NCBI GenBank assembly: GCA_023248095.1
Contig: JAHFFF010000097.1
Coordinates: 1 to 6,430 of the forward strand
Source of the DNA: Candidatus Omnitrophota bacterium
GTDB lineage: Bacteria > Omnitrophota > Gorgyraeia > 1-14-0-20-64-10
Direction of reading: 5' to 3'
Length of the DNA stretch: 6,430 nucleotides
Made by a program: the position numbers and the translations under genes. Under the pieces are notes generated by a model. That model was not told where the DNA came from. It saw only the letters and a program-made list of their open reading frames with translations, and did not search any database. Of the stretch, positions 1 to 5,125 are shown in pieces; position 1 is the stretch's first letter; each line of letters starts with the position of its first letter.

Positions 1-100
1 CGCAAAGGAGCCGATCGACTTGATCGTCGGCCAAAGCTCGAAGAACCGCTTCCAGGGCCTCTAGGTTGGAGTGAACATCCGAGAAGATGCCATACCGCAT
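1..100 (-). CDS. Calcineurin-like metallophosphoesterase, N-terminal fragment (YfcE/MJ0936-like)
   Basis: Only the first 33 codons lie in the window; the gene runs off the left edge. The protein begins MRYGIFSDVHSNLEAL, the classic first motif of calcineurin-like phosphoesterases: a hydrophobic beta strand followed by D-x-H (Asp8 and His10, metal ligands) and then S-N-L-x-A-L. The short start directly at this motif fits the small YfcE/MJ0936-type cytosolic phosphodiesterases. The ATG at 98-100 lies 3 nt after the acylphosphatase stop, so the two genes are almost certainly co-transcribed. No clear Shine-Dalgarno sequence is visible, which suggests translational coupling. The substrate cannot be inferred because the remaining metal-binding motifs are outside the window. 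The family call is firm; the subfamily is tentative. Confidence 0.82.
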   Translation of the reverse strand, partial: MRYGIFSDVHSNLEALEAVLRALADDQVDRLLC

Positions 101-103
101 GAA

Positions 104-418
104 TCAGTAGAAACGAATCTGGAAATCGTCAAACTCACCGGTCGCCTTATCCCAATGGATCTCCACCTGGCGAATGTAGCTTTTCATGGGACCGGTGGCG
201 ATCCTCTCGAGGAAAGCCTTGAGGGTCTTCTCCGTACCCTCGCACAACGCCTCCACCCGTTCATCCGGCAGGTTTCGCACCCATCCGATGACTCCCAATT
301 CGAGAGCGGCCGACTCCGCCGTATACCGGAAACCAACTCCCTGCACCCTTCCAGACCAGAAAACGGAGAGACGTTTCTTCACGCTGACTCGAGATGCCCT
401 TTCTTTAACGGATCTCAA
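104..418 (-). CDS. acyP: Acylphosphatase
   Basis: This small cytosolic enzyme hydrolyses the carboxyl-phosphate bond of acylphosphates. The signature is clear. G-R-V-Q-G-V-G-F-R ends in the phosphate-binding arginine (Arg31), and G-W-V-R-N-L-P-D contains the catalytic asparagine (Asn49). The later segment with GPMKSYIRQVEI and the C-terminal FQIRFY are also typical. The length given is 104 residues from a TTG start at 416-418, which overlaps the end of sodC by 14 bp. A GTG start at 380-382 would give a 92-residue protein beginning VKKRLSVFWSGRV. That length is closer to the family's usual 90 or so residues, with an AAAGGG about 14 nt upstream. I regard the GTG as at least as likely. The gene sits between sodC and a metallophosphoesterase in the same direction with no room for a separate promoter. 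Confidence 0.93.
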   Translation of the reverse strand: MRSVKERASRVSVKKRLSVFWSGRVQGVGFRYTAESAALELGVIGWVRNLPDERVEALCEGTEKTLKAFLERIATGPMKSYIRQVEIHWDKATGEFDDFQIRFY

Positions 419-935
419 GCGGCTTGATCACTCCGCAGGCAACACGGTCCCCGGCGTTACCCGCCGGATCGGTCACCTCATCATCCGCATTGGCATGGAT
501 CACCAGGGCTGTACCACCCTCATGAAACAGCGAGTTCTCGCCCGGGCCAAGCGTCACCCCAGAGGCCACCCCCTCCGCCGTCCCTGTTCCATCGGCACCC
601 ACCGTGATATTGGGCAGGTCTCCCGCATGAGCCCCTTCCGGATTCTTGTGTCCATGCTTCTTCCCGTAGGGATTGAAATGCCCGCCGGCCGATTTAAAGT
701 CCGGCCCCTCGCACTTGCCCACGGCATGGATATGAAATGCGTGAACCCCGGGCGAAAGCCTGGAAACCTTCAACTGGATCCTGACCCCATCAGGCATCTG
801 CTCCAACGCTGCCTCGCCGACATTCTGCCCTTGCGCATCGACCAGCATGGCCTTGAGCACATGGCCCGGCGGCGCGGCCAGCGCCGTTCCACAGAAGATA
901 ACCAAGCAGCTCACCACTCCAAAAAAGCATCTCAT
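405..935 (-). CDS. sodC: Periplasmic Cu/Zn superoxide dismutase (intact copy)
   Basis: This enzyme converts superoxide to oxygen and hydrogen peroxide outside the cytoplasm. Residues 1-20 (MRCFFGVVSCLVIFCGTALA) are a Sec signal peptide with an Ala-x-Ala-type cleavage site and no good lipobox. All expected active-site residues are present: copper ligands His68, His70, His86 and His147; zinc ligands His86, His94, His103 and Asp106; disulfide cysteines Cys75 and Cys167; and the active-site arginine Arg164. GGHFNP and GAHAGDLPN are the family signatures. I chose the ATG at 933-935 because AAGAGGT at 943-949 is a good Shine-Dalgarno sequence and the product then starts exactly like the neighbouring paralog (MR..F). 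A GTG at 942-944 is in frame but lies inside that Shine-Dalgarno sequence. The start follows the upstream sodC-like stop by 5 nt, so the pair is co-transcribed. Confidence 0.96.
   Translation of the reverse strand: MRCFFGVVSCLVIFCGTALAAPPGHVLKAMLVDAQGQNVGEAALEQMPDGVRIQLKVSRLSPGVHAFHIHAVGKCEGPDFKSAGGHFNPYGKKHGHKNPEGAHAGDLPNITVGADGTGTAEGVASGVTLGPGENSLFHEGGTALVIHANADDEVTDPAGNAGDRVACGVIKPLEIR
605..635. repeat. 31-bp direct repeat, copy A (inside sodC)
   Basis: These 31 bases are identical to 1156-1186 in the neighbouring sodC-like gene. They encode the GAHAGDLPNI metal-binding segment in the minus strand. They are the longest exact match I noticed between the two tandem genes and mark them as duplicates rather than independent arrivals. 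Confidence 0.9.
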
Positions 936-940
936 CCGTG

Positions 941-1483
941 TCACCTCTTGTTTACCGATGCCTTGGGCAGCGATTCGATTACTCCGCAGGCAATATGGTC
1001 CCCGGCGTCATCCAATGGATCAGTCCTCTCGTCATCGCGAGTTGCGTTGATGACCAAGGAGGTCCCTCCTCGTTGGAACAAGGAGTTCTCCCCGGCACCC
1101 AGGGTAATCCTCTCCGCTAAAATCTCGGCGTCCGCCGTTCCGTTCGACCCCACCATGATATTGGGCAGGTCTCCCGCATGAGCCCCCTGCGTATTCAGCA
1201 TTCCGTGCTGCACCTCATACGGGTTGAAATGGTCTCCCGCCGATTTGAAATCCGGCGGCTCGCACTTGCCCACAGCGTGGATATGAAGCCCGTGAATTCC
1301 GGGTGGAAGACCGGAAAACTTCACTTGGATCTTGACCCCGTCGGACATCTCCTTCAACGTCGCCTCGCCAACACTCTGCCCATTTGAATTTACAAGCGCA
1401 GCCTTGGCCTCCGGACGCTCAACCGCCAGCACCGTTCCACAAAACATCAACAAGCAGCTTATCACCCAAAAGACAACTCTCAT
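941..1483 (-). CDS. SodC-like paralog lacking a copper ligand and the active-site arginine
   Basis: This 180-residue exported protein has the full Cu/Zn superoxide dismutase fold signature and the same signal-peptide pattern as its neighbour (residues 1-20, MRVVFWVISCLLMFCGTVLA). Residues kept are His67 and His69 (copper), bridging His85, zinc ligands His93, His102 and Asp105, and Cys74 and Cys166 for the disulfide. The last copper ligand is replaced by Asn146 (VINATRDD instead of VIHANADD). The arginine that guides superoxide is His163 (GDHIACGV instead of GDRVACGV). Gly before the bridging His has also become Asp84. The zinc site should fold, but ordinary dismutase activity is unlikely. SodC-like proteins without full copper sites are known, for example YojM of Bacillus subtilis. 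The start is firm: ATG at 1481-1483 follows a near-perfect Shine-Dalgarno with a 7-nt spacer. The reading frame is intact, so this is not an obvious pseudogene. Confidence 0.93.
   Translation of the reverse strand: MRVVFWVISCLLMFCGTVLAVERPEAKAALVNSNGQSVGEATLKEMSDGVKIQVKFSGLPPGIHGLHIHAVGKCEPPDFKSAGDHFNPYEVQHGMLNTQGAHAGDLPNIMVGSNGTADAEILAERITLGAGENSLFQRGGTSLVINATRDDERTDPLDDAGDHIACGVIESLPKASVNKR
1156..1186. repeat. 31-bp direct repeat, copy B (inside the sodC-like paralog)
   Basis: This stretch is identical to 605-635 and encodes the same zinc-site segment (GAHAGDLPNI). The flanking bases differ on both sides, so the match is bounded. It could be a relic of recent duplication, strong selection on this motif, or local gene conversion. 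Confidence 0.9.
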
Positions 1484-1490
1484 CTGTGCT

Positions 1491-1500
1491 ACCTCCTTTT
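1491..1500 (-). promoter_or_regulatory. Strong ribosome binding site of the upstream sodC-like gene
   Basis: AAAAGGAGGT on the minus strand is a near-perfect complement to the 3' end of 16S rRNA. It lies 7 nt before the ATG at 1481-1483. It is the strongest ribosome binding site in the window, so this degenerate copy should be well translated if transcribed. Confidence 0.9.
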
Positions 1501-1507
1501 GTTTCCC

Positions 1508-1524
1508 ATTTTACTCCATAAAAT
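1508..1524. repeat. AT-rich perfect inverted repeat between tRNA and sodC-like gene
   Basis: ATTTTA and TAAAAT form a perfect 6-bp inverted repeat around a 5-nt centre. It begins at the last base of the tRNA and lies 24 nt upstream of the sodC-like ATG. The stem has no G or C and is followed by no U tract, so it is not a convincing intrinsic terminator. It could be an operator, a processing site or chance. On the minus strand TAAAAT (1508-1513) also resembles a -10 box, but no -35 is evident. Confidence 0.4.
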
Positions 1525-1598
1525 CGGGGCGGGGAGATTTGAACTCCCGACCTCTTGGTCCCGAACCAAGCGCTCTAGCCAAGCTGAGCCACGCCCCG
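1524..1598 (-). tRNA. tRNA-Pro (anticodon CGG)
   Basis: The 75-nt minus-strand sequence folds as a standard cloverleaf. The acceptor stem CGGGGCG pairs with CGCCCCG over 7 bp, with discriminator base A at 1524. The D stem is GCTC/GAGC. The anticodon stem is CTTGG/CCAAG around loop TTCGGGA, giving anticodon CGG at 1561-1563, which reads the proline codon CCG. The T stem is GGGAG/CTCCC with loop TTCAAAT. CCA is not encoded. The gene lies 28 nt after the HEAT-repeat gene stop and 40 nt before the sodC-like gene, in the same direction. It may therefore be the first element of the sodC transcript as well as being reachable by read-through from the riboflavin operon. Confidence 0.97.
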
Positions 1599-1614
1599 AA
1601 TAATCAGAAGAACG

Positions 1615-1620
1615 ATTATA
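1615..1620 (-). promoter_or_regulatory. Consensus -10 box for tRNA-Pro (and perhaps the sodC pair)
   Basis: The minus strand reads TATAAT, a perfect -10 hexamer, ending 16 nt before the tRNA 5' end and starting 6 nt past the HEAT gene stop. Transcription would begin near 1607-1609, giving a short leader. No good -35 is found at 16-18 nt spacing; the nearest TTGAAG is 23 nt upstream and inside the HEAT gene. I see no other convincing promoter before the sodC-like gene, so it may serve both. Confidence 0.6.
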
Positions 1621-1626
1621 CAGCGA

Positions 1627-2892
1627 TCAGTTTCCGGATCCGCCTTCAATTGAGGTCAACGCCCGCGCCATGGCGAGGCGAGTGCGCTCGTTGGGCTCGC
1701 GGATAGACGCCCGTCGCAGAGGTTGGATGGCACGCGAATCCTTCAGGCCCCCCAGCGTGATGGCCGCCTGTTCTCGAGTCGCCGGCTTCCAGGAATGGAG
1801 GTAGCGGATGAGCTTGGGAACCACCGTTGGATTCCTCATCTGGACGATTGCCTCTGTGGCGATCCGCCGTAGCTCGGGGTCCCAGTCATCCAGGCTGTTG
1901 ACCAGCGCCGGCGCTGCCCAGGGGTCCTTCAACTGGCTCAGCGATTTAGCGGCACGCCGACGGGTCTGGAAATCGTGGTGGAAGAGAACCTTGGTGAGCG
2001 ATCGCACCGCCGCGCGATCGCCGATGAGGCCCAGGCCTTCGGCAGATGCTCGACGAACGGACGTGTCCTTGTCTCTCAAAGCCCGGATCAACGGTTGAAC
2101 GGCCCTGGGATCCGGTATCCCCTTGAGCCCCTCCGCCGCCCCGGTTCTAACGAGGTGGCTGCGATCCTCCAGGGCATCGATCAACGCCGGCACCCCCTGG
2201 TGATCCTTCAGGGCCTCCAGCTCCACAGCCGCCTGCCACCGAACCTCCGGACTGGAATCCTGATGCAGCACCTCCACGAGCCGGGAGACAGCATCCGCGC
2301 CTAGGAGCGCTCGGAGAGCCTCCAATGCGGCCATGCGGACCGTCGGCATGGGGTCACGGGTTGCGCTCATCACCGCCGCAGCAGTGGCTGGATCCCTCAT
2401 GCGCGCCAAGGCCAAGCAGGCGGAGCGGCGCTTCGTGGGATTGGAATCCTGCAGATCTTCCAGCAGGATCTTCACGTCGGCAGGCTTCTGCACCTCCAAT
2501 CGTTCCGAGGGAGGTTCCGGTGTTAAGTCGTATCGAAAAAGATGCTTGTCCTCAAGATGGACCGGCAGCAGGATCTCAAAAATGAAATCCAGCGGGATCC
2601 ACTCGTAGATGGGCGCACGAACCATCTCTCGCCTCTCCAACTCCCGGAATCCCGTCTTCTGGAGGCGGAATTTGTAGCGGCCGTGGGTGATGAAGGTCTG
2701 AGTAACGGGAGTGATCCCGGAGGGATGCTCATTGATCCAGACCCGCGCCCCCGGAGGATCGGACTCGATGACAATGGACCTCTTGACGCAGCCAGCCAAG
2801 AAGAAAGAACTGCAAATAACGAATAGGAGACTAAGTGGGAGCGCCCGCGGGAGGGGCGTGGGTGGAGCAGGCCTCAGAGGCCGAGCGGGCAT
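1627..2892 (-). CDS. PEGA-domain lipoprotein with nine HEAT-like repeats
   Basis: This is a predicted envelope lipoprotein of 421 residues. Residues 1-34 are a lipoprotein signal with hydrophobic stretch LPLSLLFVICSSFF and lipobox LAGC, so Cys35 would be lipidated. A PEGA domain follows at about 39-88 (IVIESDPPGARVWINEHPSG, then the GRYKFRLQKTGF strand). After a linker, residues 140-417 hold nine repeats of about 31 residues of the form VxxLIxALxDxxxxVRxxAAExLxxLKDPRA, typical of HEAT/PBS-lyase-like scaffolds. It is a probable binding scaffold; its partner is unknown and no catalytic motif is seen. The frame is open to an ATG at 3013-3015 with a GAGG 5 nt upstream, overlapping the nuclease stop. 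That start would add 41 residues before the signal sequence, which is unusual. I prefer 2892 on signal-peptide grounds, with moderate certainty. Confidence 0.88.
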   Translation of the reverse strand: MPARPLRPAPPTPLPRALPLSLLFVICSSFFLAGCVKRSIVIESDPPGARVWINEHPSGITPVTQTFITHGRYKFRLQKTGFRELERREMVRAPIYEWIPLDFIFEILLPVHLEDKHLFRYDLTPEPPSERLEVQKPADVKILLEDLQDSNPTKRRSACLALARMRDPATAAAVMSATRDPMPTVRMAALEALRALLGADAVSRLVEVLHQDSSPEVRWQAAVELEALKDHQGVPALIDALEDRSHLVRTGAAEGLKGIPDPRAVQPLIRALRDKDTSVRRASAEGLGLIGDRAAVRSLTKVLFHHDFQTRRRAAKSLSQLKDPWAAPALVNSLDDWDPELRRIATEAIVQMRNPTVVPKLIRYLHSWKPATREQAAITLGGLKDSRAIQPLRRASIREPNERTRLAMARALTSIEGGSGN

Positions 2893-2999
2893 GGTTCGCC
2901 TGAAAGCTGAAAGATCGGCGAGAGCGAGGCCGATGATAGAGCGCGGCGGCACGCTGGGCCGACGCGCGTACTGCGAAACCCACCCCCGACCGCGGGCGT
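2893..2999 (-). other. Spacer or N-terminal extension between nuclease and HEAT lipoprotein genes, with a small hairpin
   Basis: These 107 bases are either the only sizeable intergenic gap in the riboflavin-linked unit or an extension of the HEAT protein. Translated, they give an arginine- and proline-rich stretch that looks like non-coding GC-rich sequence. ATCGGC at 2914-2919 and GCCGAT at 2929-2934 form a 6-bp inverted repeat with a 9-nt loop, about 21 nt before the preferred start. No U tract follows on the minus strand, so it is not a standard terminator. It could affect initiation of the lipoprotein gene. Confidence 0.4.
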
Positions 3000-3497
3000 T
3001 CACCTGCTTCCCCATAGCCCCCTCTTCGCTTCACGCGCCTCACGCTGGAGCTTGACGAACAGATCGGTGTACTTCACATCCGGCGGAATGGTGAGCAGCT
3101 GGGCGTACCCCTGCCTCATCAATTCCGCATTCACAAAGGTTCCATCCTCCAGGAAGACGTACGCGAGGAGCCGACCATACCTGTCCCGGCGCTGCACGTC
3201 GAATTCCAGACGGACGCTCTTTCCCTCAACCAATCTGCGATTGGCCTCCATCGCCTCGCGGGCATAGGGCTGCACCGGCTTCCTCGGATGATGGAGCTCC
3301 GGCGTGTCGATCCCAATGTAGCGCACCCGCTCACCCGAAGACAAGACGACGGTATCGCCATCCACCGCCCGCTGCACGAAGGCAGCGGCGGACCCTCCGA
3401 TCGGGGCGGGCTTCTGATCGACCGTGCGGGCCAAGGCCACGACGGCCACGCCCAAGAGCATCAGCCAATAGGACCGCCCCTTGCGAACCTTTTTCAC
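3000..3497 (-). CDS. Thermonuclease-like (SNase family) nuclease, exported or membrane-anchored
   Basis: The 165-residue protein has a basic N-terminus and a single hydrophobic segment (about residues 10-23). This could be a signal peptide or a membrane anchor, so the enzyme should act outside the cytoplasm. The staphylococcal nuclease fold follows from about residue 38 to the end. The calcium and catalytic residues are all visible: Asp48 in VDGDTV, Arg59, Asp64 and Glu67 in RVRYIGIDTPE, and Arg109 in DRYGR. It should cleave DNA and RNA in a calcium-dependent way. The GTG start at 3495-3497 shares its G with the ribE TAG stop (TAGTG), and AGGGG lies 9 nt upstream, so translation is coupled to ribE. 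Nothing links this activity to riboflavin synthesis; it may be a nutrient-scavenging or DNA-uptake nuclease carried on the operon. Confidence 0.92.
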   Translation of the reverse strand: MKKVRKGRSYWLMLLGVAVVALARTVDQKPAPIGGSAAAFVQRAVDGDTVVLSSGERVRYIGIDTPELHHPRKPVQPYAREAMEANRRLVEGKSVRLEFDVQRRDRYGRLLAYVFLEDGTFVNAELMRQGYAQLLTIPPDVKYTDLFVKLQREAREAKRGLWGSR

Positions 3498-4066
3498 TAT
3501 AACATGCCCCTGAGATACTTGGCGATGAGATCCAGCTCCAGATTGACCGGAGCCCCCACAGGCTTTTGCCCCAGCGCCGTCGCAGAAAGGGTGTGTGCGA
3601 TCAGGTGAACCTGCGCCTTCAAATCCGCCAGAGCGCCGATGGTCAAGCTGATTCCGTCAACGGCAATCGGTCCTTTTGGGACAAGAGCTGCTGCCATCCA
3701 CCTCGGAATCCCGATCTCCAAGGTGAGGGTTCCGGATCTCTTGTGCCGGGCGGAGACCGTTCCCCGCCCATCCACGTGGCCGAAGAGCAGGTGCCCGCCC
3801 AGCCGGTCTCCCAGCCGGAGGGATCGCTCCAGGTTCACCTCATCGCCTGCCTTCAATCCACCCAAGGTGGCGACCCGCAGGGTCTCCGGAAGGAGCCGGA
3901 ACACGAGCTTGAATCCGCTGATCCGGTCCAGCGTCAGACAAACCCCATTCACCGATATACTTTCACCGATCTTCAGGCCCTTGAGAGGACGCTGCGGCTC
4001 AAGTACCAATCTGTTCCGCTCTCGTGCGGTAACCTTGCCGATGGCTTCAATGATCCCGGTAAACAT
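3497..4066 (-). CDS. ribE: Riboflavin synthase alpha chain
   Basis: This enzyme converts two molecules of 6,7-dimethyl-8-ribityllumazine into riboflavin and a pyrimidinedione, the last step of riboflavin synthesis. It starts MFTGIIEAIG, the family hallmark, and contains two lumazine-binding barrels. Barrel 1 (about 1-97) has GESISVNGVCLT, PETLRVATLG and VNLERSLRLGDRLGGHL. Barrel 2 (about 98-189) has GHVDGRGTV, KGPIAVDGISLT, HTLSATALG and VNLELDLIAKYL. At 189 residues it is slightly shorter than the usual 195-220. The common IPHT motif reads IAHT here, a mild change. The ATG at 4064-4066 lies 9 nt after the ankyrin gene stop. An AAGGAG at 4079-4084, encoded by the ankyrin gene's last two codons, lies 12 nt upstream. 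It is also known as ribC in some species. Confidence 0.96.
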   Translation of the reverse strand: MFTGIIEAIGKVTARERNRLVLEPQRPLKGLKIGESISVNGVCLTLDRISGFKLVFRLLPETLRVATLGGLKAGDEVNLERSLRLGDRLGGHLLFGHVDGRGTVSARHKRSGTLTLEIGIPRWMAAALVPKGPIAVDGISLTIGALADLKAQVHLIAHTLSATALGQKPVGAPVNLELDLIAKYLRGML

Positions 4067-4075
4067 CTGCAGCGG

Positions 4076-5125
4076 CTACTCCTTGGCTCCCGCCTGCTCG
4101 AGCAGCTCCACGACTTCCGGATGGCCGGCCCGCTCCGCCAACATGAGAGCCGTCTGATGGGCAATCTGTTCCTGCGCGTTCAGGTCCGCTCCCGAATCGA
4201 TCAGCAGCTTGATCACCTCTGCATGGCCCCCCTTGGCGGCAAACATCAAGGGAGTCATGCCGAAATCGTTGGCGGCATTTGGATCGGCCCCGCCGGCAAT
4301 CAGCACCTTGGCAACCTCTGCGTACCCGTTCTGCGCGGCGTGCATCAGGGCCGTCATCCCAAACGATCCCTTCGCCTTGACATCGGCCCCTCGGTTGAGC
4401 AAGAGGCTCACTCGCGCAGCATCTCCCGACAGGGATGCGACGATCAGATCCGAGGGGGAATCGGAGGAGGCAATCATTTCCTGCAGCTCCGAACGGTTCC
4501 TGGGAACCTTCACGGACCCCTGAGGCTGAGGCGGCTGGACGGACCCGACCGCGCCTGCCTTCTTAAGCAGATCCACCACGGCCGTTTGCTTGTTCCTCTC
4601 GGCGGCCATGAGGGCGGTTCGCCCCGTTTCGCTGACGGCATTCACGTCCGCCCCGGCGGAAATCAGTGCGTGCACCGTCGCCGCATATCCCTTTTCGGCA
4701 GCGCACATGAGCGGGGTAATTCCCAAAATCCCCTTCGCGTTGACGTCCGCGCCACGCTCGATGAGGAGTCTCGCTATCTCCGTCTGCCCGATGAGCGCAG
4801 CGGCCTCCAGCGCCGTCCTGTCGGTGGAATCCTTCGAGTTCGGATCCACCCCCTTGGCCAACAACGCCCGGGTGGCGGAGAGATTGCCGCTGGCGGCAGC
4901 CGAGATTAGATCGTGGGTGGCGCGCCGCGCCAAAGATTCATCCAGCGTCTGCAGCCCAGTGGCGACTTCCTTCAATCCGCTGGAGATTCGATCGGTGGCG
5001 GAACTGTCCGAGGAATCGTCAGCCCTGGGATTGCCAAGCGAGGGAACGAGCAAAATGGAGAGAGAAACCAGCGATAGGCAAAGGATCCGCCGTGCCCTCT
5101 CAATTTCCATTCGGAAATCGAACAT
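4076..5125 (-). CDS. Exported ankyrin-repeat protein with two four-repeat modules
   Basis: The 349-residue protein begins with a likely signal peptide (ARRILCLSLVSLSILLVPSLG, about residues 11-31), then a polar segment. Ankyrin module 1 spans about 71-193 and module 2 about 225-347, joined by a proline-rich linker (about 195-224). Ankyrin consensus pieces such as GADVNA, GITPLMCAAEKGY and GMTPLMFAAKGGHAEV are plain. Ankyrin repeats are binding scaffolds, so the ligand is unknown and no enzyme motif is seen. The export signal places it in the periplasm, away from the riboflavin enzymes. The first ATG (5123-5125) overlaps ribD by 26 bp; a second ATG at 5108-5110 gives MEIERARRILC, a more normal signal start. 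Neither has a strong ribosome binding site, which fits coupling to ribD. The signal could instead be an anchor. Confidence 0.92.
   Translation of the reverse strand: MFDFRMEIERARRILCLSLVSLSILLVPSLGNPRADDSSDSSATDRISSGLKEVATGLQTLDESLARRATHDLISAAASGNLSATRALLAKGVDPNSKDSTDRTALEAAALIGQTEIARLLIERGADVNAKGILGITPLMCAAEKGYAATVHALISAGADVNAVSETGRTALMAAERNKQTAVVDLLKKAGAVGSVQPPQPQGSVKVPRNRSELQEMIASSDSPSDLIVASLSGDAARVSLLLNRGADVKAKGSFGMTALMHAAQNGYAEVAKVLIAGGADPNAANDFGMTPLMFAAKGGHAEVIKLLIDSGADLNAQEQIAHQTALMLAERAGHPEVVELLEQAGAKE
4079..4084 (-). promoter_or_regulatory. Ribosome binding site of ribE inside the ankyrin gene end
   Basis: AAGGAG on the minus strand overlaps the last Lys-Glu codons of the ankyrin gene and lies 12 nt before the ribE ATG. 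The spacing is longer than ideal, so ribE may depend partly on ribosomes finishing the ankyrin gene. Confidence 0.6.

Noticed and set aside
186..1181. Long plus-strand open frame of 331 codons opposite acyP and both sodC genes
   Set aside because: The minus-strand genes here have full family motifs; the plus-strand product is arginine/histidine/proline-rich, matches no family I recognise and is a shadow of GC-rich codon usage.
1508..1524. Palindrome as a rho-independent terminator of the tRNA
   Set aside because: The stem is only 6 bp, without G or C, and no run of U follows on the minus strand.
1524..1620. tRNA-Pro as an attachment site for an integrated element
   Set aside because: No second copy of the tRNA 3' end, integrase or phage gene is visible, and both sides carry ordinary housekeeping genes.
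1998..2021. Two GCGATCGC octamers 16 nt apart, resembling the HIP1 palindrome of cyanobacteria
   Set aside because: They occur only as this pair inside the HEAT gene and are explained by GC-rich Ala/Arg/Ile codons; the window shows no other sign of a cyanobacterial origin.
1627..2600. HEAT repeats as a DNA-level tandem repeat or CRISPR-like array
   Set aside because: The periodicity is at protein level (about 31 residues); the DNA of the units is diverged and shows no identical direct repeats with spacers.
3566..4909. Plus-strand open frame of 447 codons opposite ribE and the ankyrin gene
   Set aside because: It runs across two well-supported minus-strand genes, has no recognisable domain, and its repetitive look mirrors the ankyrin repeats on the other strand.
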